NCBI RefSeq assembly: GCF_018784445.1
Contig: NZ_WQOH01000019.1
Coordinates: 1 to 51,547 of the forward strand
DNA: 51,547 bases
From: Gemmiger formicilis
Lineage (GTDB): Bacteria; Bacillota; Clostridia; Oscillospirales; Ruminococcaceae
Reading direction: 5' to 3'
In this document: positions 16,658 to 24,429 of the stretch, in pieces
How positions within the stretch are numbered: the stretch's first letter is position 1
Layout of the letters: each line of letters begins with the position of its first letter
Notes under the pieces: model-generated
Told to the model about the DNA's origin: nothing
What the model saw: the letters and a program-made list of their open reading frames with translations, nothing else
The model's database searches: none
Translations under genes and position numbers: made by a program

Positions 16658-17716
16658 TCAGGTGGTTTTGGGTGTTGTTTTCAGGCAGAGCACTACTGCC
16701 AGCAAGCCGCTTAAAAGGCGGCCTGCCATCATCGGCAGTGCGTGTGCAGGGCTGAATTGCAGGGTAAATGCCAGAAAATCGCCGACGCTGTAAGCAGCTA
16801 CCACGGCATAGGCCGTGTTCAGTGTGATGCCGCGTTCCTCCAACGTATCAAGGCTCAGCAATGTGGGGATGCAGTTGGCGGAGGTCACGACCAGACCGGT
16901 GATGGAGGCAGGCTCCAGCTGCAGCCGTGCGGCCAGCTTGGCCAGCGGTGCGGTCAACAGACGCTGCACAAAGGCGAAAAACGGCAGGATCCCGGCAAGA
17001 AACGCACCGATACTGCATATGACCGGGTAGATTTCCGCCAAGGGGGTCAACCCCTCCAGCAGCACAATACCGGTCGTTTCCTGCAAAACGGAGATGCAGA
17101 AGCCGAACAGGGTCAGACCGCGCACGGCCAGAGAGATGCCGTTGAAGATCGGACCGATCGCACTGCTGCCGGATTTGAAAAGCAGCAGCAACAGGGCTGC
17201 TACTGCCAGTACAGGCCAGGTGTTGTGCAGCAGAACTGACAGGGGGATGCCGCACAGCGCCCCGGTGAGCAGGCAGCCCACCGGCAGGACCAGAAAGCCG
17301 AGAAACAATCCGCGAACGGCGGCGGCTCGTTTGGTGCCTGTCAGCTGACCCAGCGCCAGCGGAATCGTACCGTTGATCGTGGAACCGAGAAAGGCCGCCA
17401 CGATCAAACCGTTGTACAGCCCGGCAGCCGGTTCCTGTGCGATTTGTGCGGCCAGCACGGCACCGCCTGCATCGCAGCTCAAAAACAGCGAGGCAAACAG
17501 AGAAGGGTCACAGCCCACGGCGGAAAACACCGGCGTGATAACCGGGGCCAGATGGGTCCCCAGCCACGGTGCCAGCGCCATAAAGCCGGTCATAAGCAGC
17601 AGCAGATCCACAACAGCGGCAAAGCCCTGCCGGAAGGCGCTGCCTAACCCCAGCCGATCACCCAACAAGGTGTCCGCAGCACCCAGACAGAAAAATACAG
17701 CAGATATCCACGCCAT
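16658..17716 (-). CDS. eutH: EutH-family ethanolamine-type permease
   Basis: 352-residue membrane protein with about ten hydrophobic segments. It matches EutH along its length: ALAPWLGTHLAPVITPVF, GCDPSLFASLFLSCDAGG (the conserved acidic-Gly-Gly site), SANCIPTLLSLDTL and AAYSVGDFLAFTLQF near the end. EutH carries ethanolamine in eut operons and is usually about 370-410 residues, so this one is slightly short. No eut enzymes or microcompartment genes are in the window. It starts 5 bases after the stop of an Amadori deglycase gene and must be cotranscribed with it, which points to an amine linked to glycated compounds. The substrate is inferred. Confidence 0.8.
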   Translation of the reverse strand: MAWISAVFFCLGAADTLLGDRLGLGSAFRQGFAAVVDLLLLMTGFMALAPWLGTHLAPVITPVFSAVGCDPSLFASLFLSCDAGGAVLAAQIAQEPAAGLYNGLIVAAFLGSTINGTIPLALGQLTGTKRAAAVRGLFLGFLVLPVGCLLTGALCGIPLSVLLHNTWPVLAVAALLLLLFKSGSSAIGPIFNGISLAVRGLTLFGFCISVLQETTGIVLLEGLTPLAEIYPVICSIGAFLAGILPFFAFVQRLLTAPLAKLAARLQLEPASITGLVVTSANCIPTLLSLDTLEERGITLNTAYAVVAAYSVGDFLAFTLQFSPAHALPMMAGRLLSGLLAVVLCLKTTPKTT

Positions 17717-17721
17717 CGCTC

Positions 17722-18846
17722 TTACGCGCGGCCCGGCGTGTCTTCACTGAAGGGGCTGTTGACATAGTTGGCGCTCTTGGAGGAAACGAACTTCTCCATC
17801 GCGCGCTGCAGCGGGTGCTTGTTCCAGCGGTCCAGGTCATTCGTCAGCTGGCAGGCGGTCATCTGGAAGAAGGGCAGCCAGCACAGCGGGGTGATTTCCT
17901 CTGGCACATCCATAGGCACATACATAACATTGTGCTCGTCCTTGTAGTCGGCGCAGCGCGTCAGCAGGAAAACATTATCCGTCACGATCTGGGTACCCTC
18001 AAAGATGCGGTGGATGCGCTCCGTGCCCTCGCCGCCGTCGATCAGAAATACGCTGTAACGGGGGGTCATCTGGATGTTGGGACCGTGGATGTACTCCTCG
18101 ACCTCGTAGACGGCGGTGGGGATGCTGACGGTCTCACCGAATTTCAGCGCACCCTCGCTTGCGGTGCCAAGGTTGGCACCCACGCCGCAGACATAGGCGT
18201 TGGTCATGCCGGACAGCTGACGGTAATGCTCTTTAATAAAGGAAGGGGTCTGTGCCTGTACGGCGGCATTGATGTCTGCGGCCTTCAGCAGCTGCTGCTT
18301 GACAGCCTCGCCTTCGGCAGCGGTCTTGATGCCCAGGCGGACAGCAGCCTCCACGGCAAACAGCATAAAGAAGAGTGCCAGCGTGGTGACGCCGCGGGTG
18401 ACATAGGCGACCGTTTCGCGCCCGACACCGTAGTTGGCGACAACATCGCACACCTTGCCCAGATCGCTGTTGACGTCGCCGGTCAGGCCGATGCAGCGGC
18501 GGCCCTTTGCCTCGATGACCTTGATGGCGTCCAGCGCGTTCAGGCTGTAGCCGCTTTGGCTGACAACAACGACCATATCCGTCTCGCCGAAATCATTCTC
18601 GCTGGATACAAAATGAAACGGGGTGACGATCTTGACCTCGCACTTCAGGTGGCGGCGGATAAACTGCCGTGCGCAGAGTGAGCCGTTGGAGGAAGAACCG
18701 CACGCAACGATCCAGATGTTCTTGTAGCCGCCGTTTACATACTCATCCACAAGGGGCTTTGTCAGTGCGGCGCTGTCGGCGACATTGTTGCGGATAAACT
18801 CCGGGCAGTCGGCAATGTAGTCCAGCATAGTCTTTTTGTGTTCCAT
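17722..18846 (-). CDS. SIS-domain sugar-phosphate deglycase, GfrF-like
   Basis: 374 residues with two SIS domains (about 35-170 and 205-340), like glucosamine-6-phosphate synthase isomerase halves and the deglycases FrlB/GfrF. VACGSSSNGS and VVVSQSGYSLNALDA are the phosphate-binding Ser-rich loops; EEYIHGPN holds the conserved glutamate/histidine near the active site. GfrF and FrlB cleave 6-phosphorylated Amadori compounds to a sugar phosphate and a free amine. GfrF is my best match because of overall shape and because the divergent operon is a mannose-family PTS with a second, FrlB-like deglycase, the same arrangement as gfr in Salmonella. Start ATG 18846 behind AAGGAGA. Confidence 0.75.
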   Translation of the reverse strand: MEHKKTMLDYIADCPEFIRNNVADSAALTKPLVDEYVNGGYKNIWIVACGSSSNGSLCARQFIRRHLKCEVKIVTPFHFVSSENDFGETDMVVVVSQSGYSLNALDAIKVIEAKGRRCIGLTGDVNSDLGKVCDVVANYGVGRETVAYVTRGVTTLALFFMLFAVEAAVRLGIKTAAEGEAVKQQLLKAADINAAVQAQTPSFIKEHYRQLSGMTNAYVCGVGANLGTASEGALKFGETVSIPTAVYEVEEYIHGPNIQMTPRYSVFLIDGGEGTERIHRIFEGTQIVTDNVFLLTRCADYKDEHNVMYVPMDVPEEITPLCWLPFFQMTACQLTNDLDRWNKHPLQRAMEKFVSSKSANYVNSPFSEDTPGRA

Positions 18847-18878
18847 AAAGCAGTCTCCTTCACATTTTGTCTAAATTT

Positions 18879-18927
18879 TTAACGCTCACTTTGTGTAAAA
18901 CGTTAAAATCTTCGGGAAGTCCCCGAA
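18879..18927 (-). promoter_or_regulatory. Hairpins in the leader of the deglycase-eutH operon
   Basis: Two inverted repeats in the 5' leader: an 8-bp arm pair TTTTAACG/CGTTAAAA (about 18879-18907) and TTCGGG/CCCGAA (18911-18927). Neither has a T-run, so they are not terminators. They may affect mRNA stability or binding of a regulator. Confidence 0.4.
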
Positions 18928-18932
18928 CTCTA

Positions 18933-18966
18933 TTGACATTATACCACAATTTTGGTATATTGTCAT
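18933..18966. promoter_or_regulatory. Overlapping divergent promoters sharing one palindrome
   Basis: Plus strand: TTGACA (18933-18938), 17 bases, TATATT (18956-18961), firing into the PTS operon. Minus strand: ATGACA (18966-18961), 17 bases, TATAAT (18943-18938), firing into the deglycase-eutH operon. The palindrome ATACCA-N6-TGGTAT (18941-18958) lies between -35 and -10 of both. One repressor, most simply the GntR protein at 23179-23931, could silence both at once, and polymerase can occupy only one promoter at a time. Confidence 0.7.
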
Positions 18967-19056
18967 TACAATATTACAAAGATTTTAGAAAAAATTTCTA
19001 AAAATTAAGAAAAAAATCTAAAAATCTTTGCAGCATATTACAAGGAGGAAAAACTT

Positions 19057-19533
19057 ATGCCTGACATTTTGATGACAAGAATCGATAATCGCTTAGTACA
19101 CGGGCAGGTCGGCGTGGCGTGGACCACCGCTTTACCGGGCGTCAACCTTATTGTTGTGGCAGATGATCTGGCTGCTGCCGACCCGCTGCAGCAAAGCCTG
19201 ATGACCGCCACCGCGAAAAGTTCCGGCTGCGGCATCCGGTTCTTTACGCTGGACAAGACCATTGCAGTCATTCACAAGGCATCCGCCAGCCAGCACATCT
19301 TCCTGGTCGTGCGCAACCCGCAGAGCGCCCGTAAGCTGGTGGAGGGCGGCGTTCCCATTGATAAGCTGTGCATCGGCAATATGCATGTCGGCCCCGGCAA
19401 GGAAGTGACCGGCGATGTGCACGTTTATATGGATGAGAAGGATAAGGAAGACCTTCGCGCCATCCGTGCCAAGGGTGTGGATGTCTACATCCAGATCGCA
19501 CCCGGCGACCACAAGCTGGACTTCGATAAGTAA
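19057..19533 (+). CDS. PTS EIIB, mannose/sorbose family
   Basis: 158 residues. RIDNRLVHGQVG at the N-terminus carries the phosphorylated histidine (H15) of mannose-family EIIB proteins (AgaB/ManX-B/GfrB type). It accepts phosphate from EIIA (encoded at 23976-24416) and passes it to the sugar crossing EIIC/EIID. First gene of the rightward operon, start ATG 19057 behind AAGGAGG. Cytoplasmic. Confidence 0.93.
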   Translation: MPDILMTRIDNRLVHGQVGVAWTTALPGVNLIVVADDLAAADPLQQSLMTATAKSSGCGIRFFTLDKTIAVIHKASASQHIFLVVRNPQSARKLVEGGVPIDKLCIGNMHVGPGKEVTGDVHVYMDEKDKEDLRAIRAKGVDVYIQIAPGDHKLDFDK

Positions 19534-19602
19534 CCCATGGTTCCGGCTCTGCAGGCGGTCTGCAGAGCAAAAAATATATTTTATAAAGAGGAGAGAACAT
19601 CT

Positions 19603-20403
19603 ATGCAAATCACACTCGTGCAAGGTTTGCTGATTGCGCTGCTCGTTTTCATCTGCGCATTCGACAAACACATGGAAACCTTTATGTGGTTCCGCCCGCT
19701 GGTCGTAGCGTTCTTCACCGGCATCATCCTCGGTGATGTACAGCTCGGTATGCAGGCAGGTGCCGTTGCGGAGCTTTCCTACCTGGGTCTGCTGACCGTT
19801 GGCGGCACCGTGCCGCCGGATCCCCTGTTTGCCGGTCTGATGACCACCGTGCTGGCGTACACCACCGGCTGCGATGTCAACACTGCACTGGGTCTTGCGG
19901 TTCCGTTCGCGCTGATCGGCCAGTGGATCAACACCGGCACCAACACCTTCTACGCCGGCTTCCTGCCGAAGGTTGACAAATGCGCTGCCGCCGGTGACGA
20001 AAAAGGCATTGCCAAGGTAATGTATACCGGCTGGATCCTGTATGCCGCCATGTTTGCCCTTGCCGCGTTCCTGTCCACCTACGCATTGCAGAGCGGTATT
20101 TCCGCTTTTGTGGCAGCCTTCCCCCAATGGCTTGTCCACGGCTTTGAAGTTGCCGGTGGTCTGATGCCGGCTGTCGGCCTTGCCCTGCTGCTGGTCGTTA
20201 TGCTCAAGAAGGAAAACGCAGCCTATCTGCTTGCTGGTTTTGTCATCATGGTCATTACCAACTGCCAGAACATCCTGCCCATTGCTGTTATTGCGGGCTG
20301 CATCGCTTATGTCAATTTCACCCGCGATCTGGAGACTGCCAAGCTGACGGCTGCATCCGCTGCAACTGCCGCCCAGGAAGGAGATTTTGAAGATGGCATC
20401 TAA
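19603..20403 (+). CDS. PTS EIIC, mannose/sorbose family
   Basis: 266 residues from ATG 19603 (AGAGGAG upstream); the ORF opens earlier at 19537 but that part has no family match. Six to eight membrane segments with the EIIC-family VAFFTGIILGDVQLGMQAGAVAE region (sugar-binding face) and LTVGGTVPPDPLFAG. It forms the membrane channel with EIID, whose start lies 11 bases inside this gene, so their translation is coupled. Confidence 0.92.
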   Translation: MQITLVQGLLIALLVFICAFDKHMETFMWFRPLVVAFFTGIILGDVQLGMQAGAVAELSYLGLLTVGGTVPPDPLFAGLMTTVLAYTTGCDVNTALGLAVPFALIGQWINTGTNTFYAGFLPKVDKCAAAGDEKGIAKVMYTGWILYAAMFALAAFLSTYALQSGISAFVAAFPQWLVHGFEVAGGLMPAVGLALLLVVMLKKENAAYLLAGFVIMVITNCQNILPIAVIAGCIAYVNFTRDLETAKLTAASAATAAQEGDFEDGI

Positions 20404-21178
20404 TAAGATTACCAAAAAAGACCTCAACGAAATGGCCGTCCGTTCTATGGCGGAGCAGTGCTGCTTCAGCTTTGAGCGTATGCAGGCCGTAGGCTTCTGC
20501 TACGGCATGACCAAGTGCTTCCGTAAGATCCACGGCGACAACAATGAGGAAATGGCCGCCGCGATGGAAAACAACCTCGACTTCATCAACACCGAGCCGC
20601 ACATGGCCGCAATCCTGCAGGGCCTGATCGTCTCCATGGAGGAGGCAGGTCAGAATCGTGAGATGATCCACAGCCTGAAAACCGGTCTGTTCGGACCTTT
20701 GGCAGGTTTGGGCGACGCCATCTGGTGGTACACCGCCATGCCCATCATTGCCTCTATCTGCTGCTCTCTGGCAACGCAGAACAATGTTCTGGGCCCCATC
20801 TTCTACATCCTGTTCTGGGCACTGACCGCTATCTTCAGCCGCATCTGGTTCGTGCGTCTGGGCTACAATGCCGGTGTAAGCTCCATCAAGTTCATCGGCG
20901 ATAACGCCGCTTATATCAGCAAGGCTGCCGGTATTCTGGGCGTTATGGTCGTCGGCGGACTGATCCCCAGCTATGTATCCTTTGCTTTCCCCGAAACGCT
21001 TGTCATCTCCAGCGTTTCCGTGCAGGGCATCTTTGATTCCATCATGCCCAACATTCTGCCGCTGGGCTTTGTGTTCCTGCTCTACTGGCTGTTCAAGAAG
21101 AAGAATGTCAACACCATGAAGCTGATCCTGCTGGTCATTGCTTTGTCGGTTGCACTGTCCTTCCTGGGCATCATGTAA
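20393..21178 (+). CDS. PTS EIID, mannose/sorbose family
   Basis: 261 residues from ATG 20393 with AGGAGA upstream (a TTG at 20387 is less likely). The N-terminal soluble part (about 1-85) holds RSMAEQCCFSFERMQAVGFCY, and GLFGPLAGLGDAIWW is the EIID signature; the C-terminal half has four or five membrane segments. It partners EIIC. A full terminator follows, so the genes further right are probably expressed at a lower level or from their own promoter. Confidence 0.93.
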   Translation: MASNKITKKDLNEMAVRSMAEQCCFSFERMQAVGFCYGMTKCFRKIHGDNNEEMAAAMENNLDFINTEPHMAAILQGLIVSMEEAGQNREMIHSLKTGLFGPLAGLGDAIWWYTAMPIIASICCSLATQNNVLGPIFYILFWALTAIFSRIWFVRLGYNAGVSSIKFIGDNAAYISKAAGILGVMVVGGLIPSYVSFAFPETLVISSVSVQGIFDSIMPNILPLGFVFLLYWLFKKKNVNTMKLILLVIALSVALSFLGIM

Positions 21179-21188
21179 GTTTTACTGC

Positions 21189-21233
21189 GGCGGCTCGCGA
21201 CGGTTCAGCATTCCCCCACGAGCCGCCTTTTTT
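21189..21233 (+). terminator. Intra-operon terminator between EIID and the FrlB-like gene
   Basis: Perfect 9-bp stem (arms GGCGGCTCG 21189-21197 and CGAGCCGCC 21219-21227) followed by TTTTTT. It would let the EII membrane genes be expressed above the downstream enzymes. A weak promoter (TTTACA, 16 bases, CATAAT) may restart transcription before the next gene. Confidence 0.8.
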
Positions 21234-21281
21234 ACAGACTATATTGTTATGACATAATTACAAATGGAGGCTATTGTACCT

Positions 21282-22286
21282 ATGAGCATGGTAAATTTTG
21301 ACGAAAATCAGATCATTGCCAACGGCGCCAAGATCTACGATCAGCGCGCCAAGATCGAGGCAATCGCGGATTCGATTGTGGATAACGGGTTTGACCTGCT
21401 GCTGTTCACCAGCAGCGGCGGTTCTCAGGCGATGCTGGATCCGTTCGCCTTCTACATCCGCCATATGTCCCGTCTGCCGGTCGAAAATGTACTGTCCGCC
21501 AACCTGTTGACCGGTGACTGCAACCGCATCACCGATAAGACCGTGGCGTTCCTGACCTCGAAGTCCGGCGACACCGCCGAGACCGTAAAGGCAGCCAACT
21601 GGCTGAAAGAGCAGGGCGTGCGCCTGTTTGCCGCCGTCGGCAAGGAGAACTCCACGCTGGAATCCATCTGCGATGACACCATCGTCTACGGCGAGGGCCG
21701 CCCGCAGGAGTTGGTGTTCTACCTTCTGATCGGCCGTATCCTGTACCGCAGCGGAAACTTTGATGCCTATCCCCGCTTTGCGGATGAGCTGAAAAACCTT
21801 GCCTTTGCGCTGGCACAGGTACGCAAGCAGGCAGATGCCAAGTGCCTGAAATATGCGCAGGATTACTGCAAGGAGCCGTATAACATCTGGATCGGCAGCG
21901 GCGATCTGTGGCCCACTGCGTACAGCTACAGCATGTGCGTGCTGGAGGAAAGCCAGTGGATCCGCACCAAGAGCGTTTCCAGCCCGGAATTTTTCCACGG
22001 CACGCTGGAGCTGCTGGAGGACGATGTCTGCACCACGCTGCTGCTGACCGAGGGCCCCACCCGTGCGCAGGACGAGCGCGTAAAGGAGTTTGCCGCCCGC
22101 CATACCAAAAAGCTGACCTGCTTTGATACGAAGGAGTATGCACTGCCCGGCATCAGCGATGAGTTCCGCCCGCTGCTCAGCCCCGTTGTCATGGCGGCCG
22201 TTCTGCAGCGCATCAGCAAGAACATTGAGGTCATCACGGATCATTCTCTGGATATCCGCCGCTATTACAGAAAAGAGAGCTATTGA
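21282..22286 (+). CDS. frlB: SIS-domain fructosamine-6-phosphate deglycase, FrlB-like
   Basis: 334 residues from ATG 21282 (GGAGG 11 bases upstream); ATG 21264 has no RBS. Two SIS domains with phosphate-binding loops FTSSGGSQAMLD and LTSKSGDTAETV. SSPEFFHGTLELLE and the C-terminal DIRRYYRK match the ends of E. coli FrlB (SGEFRHGPLE, ERRYYG as I recall them). FrlB-type enzymes hydrolyse fructoselysine-6-phosphate to glucose-6-phosphate and lysine; the amine partner here is unknown. This is the second deglycase of the locus, the first being the GfrF-like gene in the divergent unit. The following kinase starts 3 bases after this stop. Confidence 0.8.
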   Translation: MSMVNFDENQIIANGAKIYDQRAKIEAIADSIVDNGFDLLLFTSSGGSQAMLDPFAFYIRHMSRLPVENVLSANLLTGDCNRITDKTVAFLTSKSGDTAETVKAANWLKEQGVRLFAAVGKENSTLESICDDTIVYGEGRPQELVFYLLIGRILYRSGNFDAYPRFADELKNLAFALAQVRKQADAKCLKYAQDYCKEPYNIWIGSGDLWPTAYSYSMCVLEESQWIRTKSVSSPEFFHGTLELLEDDVCTTLLLTEGPTRAQDERVKEFAARHTKKLTCFDTKEYALPGISDEFRPLLSPVVMAAVLQRISKNIEVITDHSLDIRRYYRKESY

Positions 22287-22288
22287 GT

Positions 22289-23158
22289 ATGAAACTGATT
22301 GCATTAGGGGATAACGTAATAGACTATTACCACAATACACAGGAGTGCTTCCCCGGCGGCAATGCGGTAAACGTCGCAGTTCATGCGGCGCGGCTGGGGG
22401 CACAGGCCGAGTATCTCGGCTCCCTTGGCGATGACAAGATGGCACATATTGTGGAGAAAGCACTCCGGGAAAACGGCGTGGACATCAGCCATTGCCCTGT
22501 TTTACCGGGGCGCACCACCAAGGTGTGCAGCTATGATGTGGTCAACGGGGAGCGCAGCTTTATCGAGGTGATTACCGGGGAAAGCTGGACCGGCCCGCTG
22601 CAGATCGGTGCGCAGGAGCTGGACGAGCTGAAAACCGCCGATCTGATCGTCAGCAGCTGCAACGCCAAAATGCCCGAACAGATGGCGGCTGTGCAGGCGC
22701 TGCCCGCTGTGTTCGCCTATGACTTCGGCGAAAAGGAGAAGTACCGCACCGATGCCTACTATGACGAGGTTTGCCACGGCATAGATCTGGCGATGCTTTC
22801 CTGCAAGCCGATGGACAAGGCTGCTTTTGCGGAATTGTGCGCGCCGCTGCATCGTCGCGGCGTGGTGCATGTTCTGGCCACAATGGGCGCAGCCGGGCAA
22901 ATGTTGTCTGTACAAGGGAAAATTGTGGAAAAGACTACCCAAATGGTAGAGGCAAGTGATACAATGGGGGCCGGAGATTCTTTCCTTGCTGCCTTCCTCT
23001 GCTCGCTGTATACTGCGGGGTGGCAAAAGGCAAAGCCCATGCCGGAGCAGGCGCTTCTGGCTGCACTGGCTGCCGGGCAGCAGGTCTCGGCACGCAACTG
23101 TATGGCACAGGGCGGCTTTGGCTGTAAAGCGGAAATCTCCCCAGACGGCACCGAATAA
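22289..23158 (+). CDS. frlD: PfkB-family sugar kinase, FrlD-like
   Basis: 289-residue ribokinase-family protein from ATG 22289 with GAGAG upstream. The N-terminal LGDNVIDYYHNTQECFPGGNAVNVAVHAARLG in part matches FrlD (fructoselysine 6-kinase) better than ribokinase or fructokinase. DTMGAGDSF (residues 224-232) carries the catalytic aspartate (D230) and anion hole. FrlD phosphorylates unphosphorylated Amadori compounds at C6. A PTS already delivers phosphorylated substrate, so this kinase may serve a second substrate that enters by another route. Cytoplasmic. Confidence 0.8.
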   Translation: MKLIALGDNVIDYYHNTQECFPGGNAVNVAVHAARLGAQAEYLGSLGDDKMAHIVEKALRENGVDISHCPVLPGRTTKVCSYDVVNGERSFIEVITGESWTGPLQIGAQELDELKTADLIVSSCNAKMPEQMAAVQALPAVFAYDFGEKEKYRTDAYYDEVCHGIDLAMLSCKPMDKAAFAELCAPLHRRGVVHVLATMGAAGQMLSVQGKIVEKTTQMVEASDTMGAGDSFLAAFLCSLYTAGWQKAKPMPEQALLAALAAGQQVSARNCMAQGGFGCKAEISPDGTE

Positions 23159-23178
23159 CAAAAAGGAGATTCCCTATC

Positions 23179-23931
23179 ATGATCGAACTGAACGGAATAC
23201 AGCTTGACAAAACCAGCGCAGTCCCACTGTACGAACAGCTGCGTAAGGCATTGCTGGAGGCTATCACCAGCGGGAAGCTGTCGGCAGGGACAAAATTGCC
23301 GACGGAGGAGGAGCTGTGCGCCCAGTTCGGCATTTCACGCCCTGTTGCACGGCAGGCTTACAATATGCTGATCGAAGACGGCTTCGTGGAACGTATGCGG
23401 GGGCGCGGCACCTTTGTGCGCAGCCCTGATACCCGCGGACGCTTTCTGAACAAGCAGCTGAGCTTTGCTGCCGAGATGGGGGTTTTGAATCTGGAGCACC
23501 GTACCGAGGTGCTGCGTGCAGAGTGGGTAAGCTATACCCCGGAGCTTTTTGCACGGCTCAAGCTCGAACGCGGGGATCGCTGCTACCATCTTGTGCGTAT
23601 GCGCTACGCCAACGGAAAGCCCTTTGTTCTCGTGGAAAACTATGTGCCGGAATCTGTGTTTCCCGGTATTGATGCCTACGACATCGCCCAGCGCTCGCTG
23701 TACGATGTCTTTGAAACCGTCTATCACGAGAAGATCGTTAAATCGCGCCGTGTGCTGATGGCGCAGACCGCCAACGTCGAGTTTGCCAACCTGTTCGGCG
23801 TACACCGCGGTTCCCCCGTGCTGTATGTCGAAAACGTGGTCATGGACCAAAACGACCGTCCGATCGACCTCAGCAAAGAGTATCTGGACGGCGTTACCCA
23901 GAAATTTGAATTTGAAGTTGTCAACCAATAA
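23179..23931 (+). CDS. GntR/HutC-family regulator of the glycation-product locus
   Basis: 250 residues: winged HTH of the GntR type at about 8-75 (VPLYEQLRKALLEAITSGKLSAGTKLPTEEEL in part, FGISRPVARQAYNML) and a UTRA effector domain at about 95-245 (GDRCYHLVRMRYANGKPFVLVENYVP). HutC-type regulators, including FrlR of the fructoselysine operon, bind a sugar or amine ligand there. Within the PTS operon it probably represses both divergent promoters at 18933-18966. ATG 23179 behind AAAGGAGA. Confidence 0.88.
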   Translation: MIELNGIQLDKTSAVPLYEQLRKALLEAITSGKLSAGTKLPTEEELCAQFGISRPVARQAYNMLIEDGFVERMRGRGTFVRSPDTRGRFLNKQLSFAAEMGVLNLEHRTEVLRAEWVSYTPELFARLKLERGDRCYHLVRMRYANGKPFVLVENYVPESVFPGIDAYDIAQRSLYDVFETVYHEKIVKSRRVLMAQTANVEFANLFGVHRGSPVLYVENVVMDQNDRPIDLSKEYLDGVTQKFEFEVVNQ

Positions 23932-23975
23932 GCCGGGTCTGTGCGCCCGATTTTGCTAAAGGAGTGTAGTTTGCT

Positions 23976-24416
23976 ATGGTAGGTGTAGTTGTGACCGGGC
24001 ATGGCGGCTTTGCCGCCGGTATGGCTGCCAATGTAAAAATGCTGGCAGGCAGTGATGCGGAACTAAAGGCCGTGGATTTTGCCGACGGCATGGATGTGGA
24101 AGTGTTTGAAAAGCAGCTGGCAGAGGCAATCGACAGCTATGCAGACTGCGAGGCCGTTCTGGTGCTGGCAGACATTGCCGGCGGTACGCCGTACAACCGC
24201 GCAGCGGGGCTTTCCATGACTCGCCCCAAGGTGCGTGTGATCTCCGGGCTGAACAGCAGTATGCTGATGGATCTGTGCATGCGCAACATCACCGGTGACG
24301 AATGCCCCGATGTGGATGCACTGGCCGCCGACATTATGCAGACCGGGCACGAGAACATCGGCAAGTTTGTGCTGGAGGTTCCTGCCCAGCCGCAGGAGGA
24401 CGAGGACGGTATCTGA
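23976..24416 (+). CDS. PTS EIIA, mannose/sorbose family
   Basis: 146 residues. VVVTGHGGFAAGMA carries the phospho-accepting H9 of ManX-type EIIA, and LVLADIAGGTPYNRAA is the second family motif. It receives phosphate from HPr and passes it to EIIB at 19057-19533. It is encoded away from EIIB/C/D, behind kinase and regulator, so the PTS works only when the distal part of the operon is read. Confidence 0.92.
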   Translation: MVGVVVTGHGGFAAGMAANVKMLAGSDAELKAVDFADGMDVEVFEKQLAEAIDSYADCEAVLVLADIAGGTPYNRAAGLSMTRPKVRVISGLNSSMLMDLCMRNITGDECPDVDALAADIMQTGHENIGKFVLEVPAQPQEDEDGI

Positions 24417-24429
24417 AGGGAGAAACGCC

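Noticed and set aside
16658-17716. EutH as part of an ethanolamine microcompartment locus
   Set aside because: No eutBC, shell proteins or eut regulators in the window.
18879-18907. Possible CcpA cre site around TGTAAAACGTTAA
   Set aside because: Spacing to the CG centre is off by one from the cre consensus; the inverted repeat is better read as a leader hairpin.
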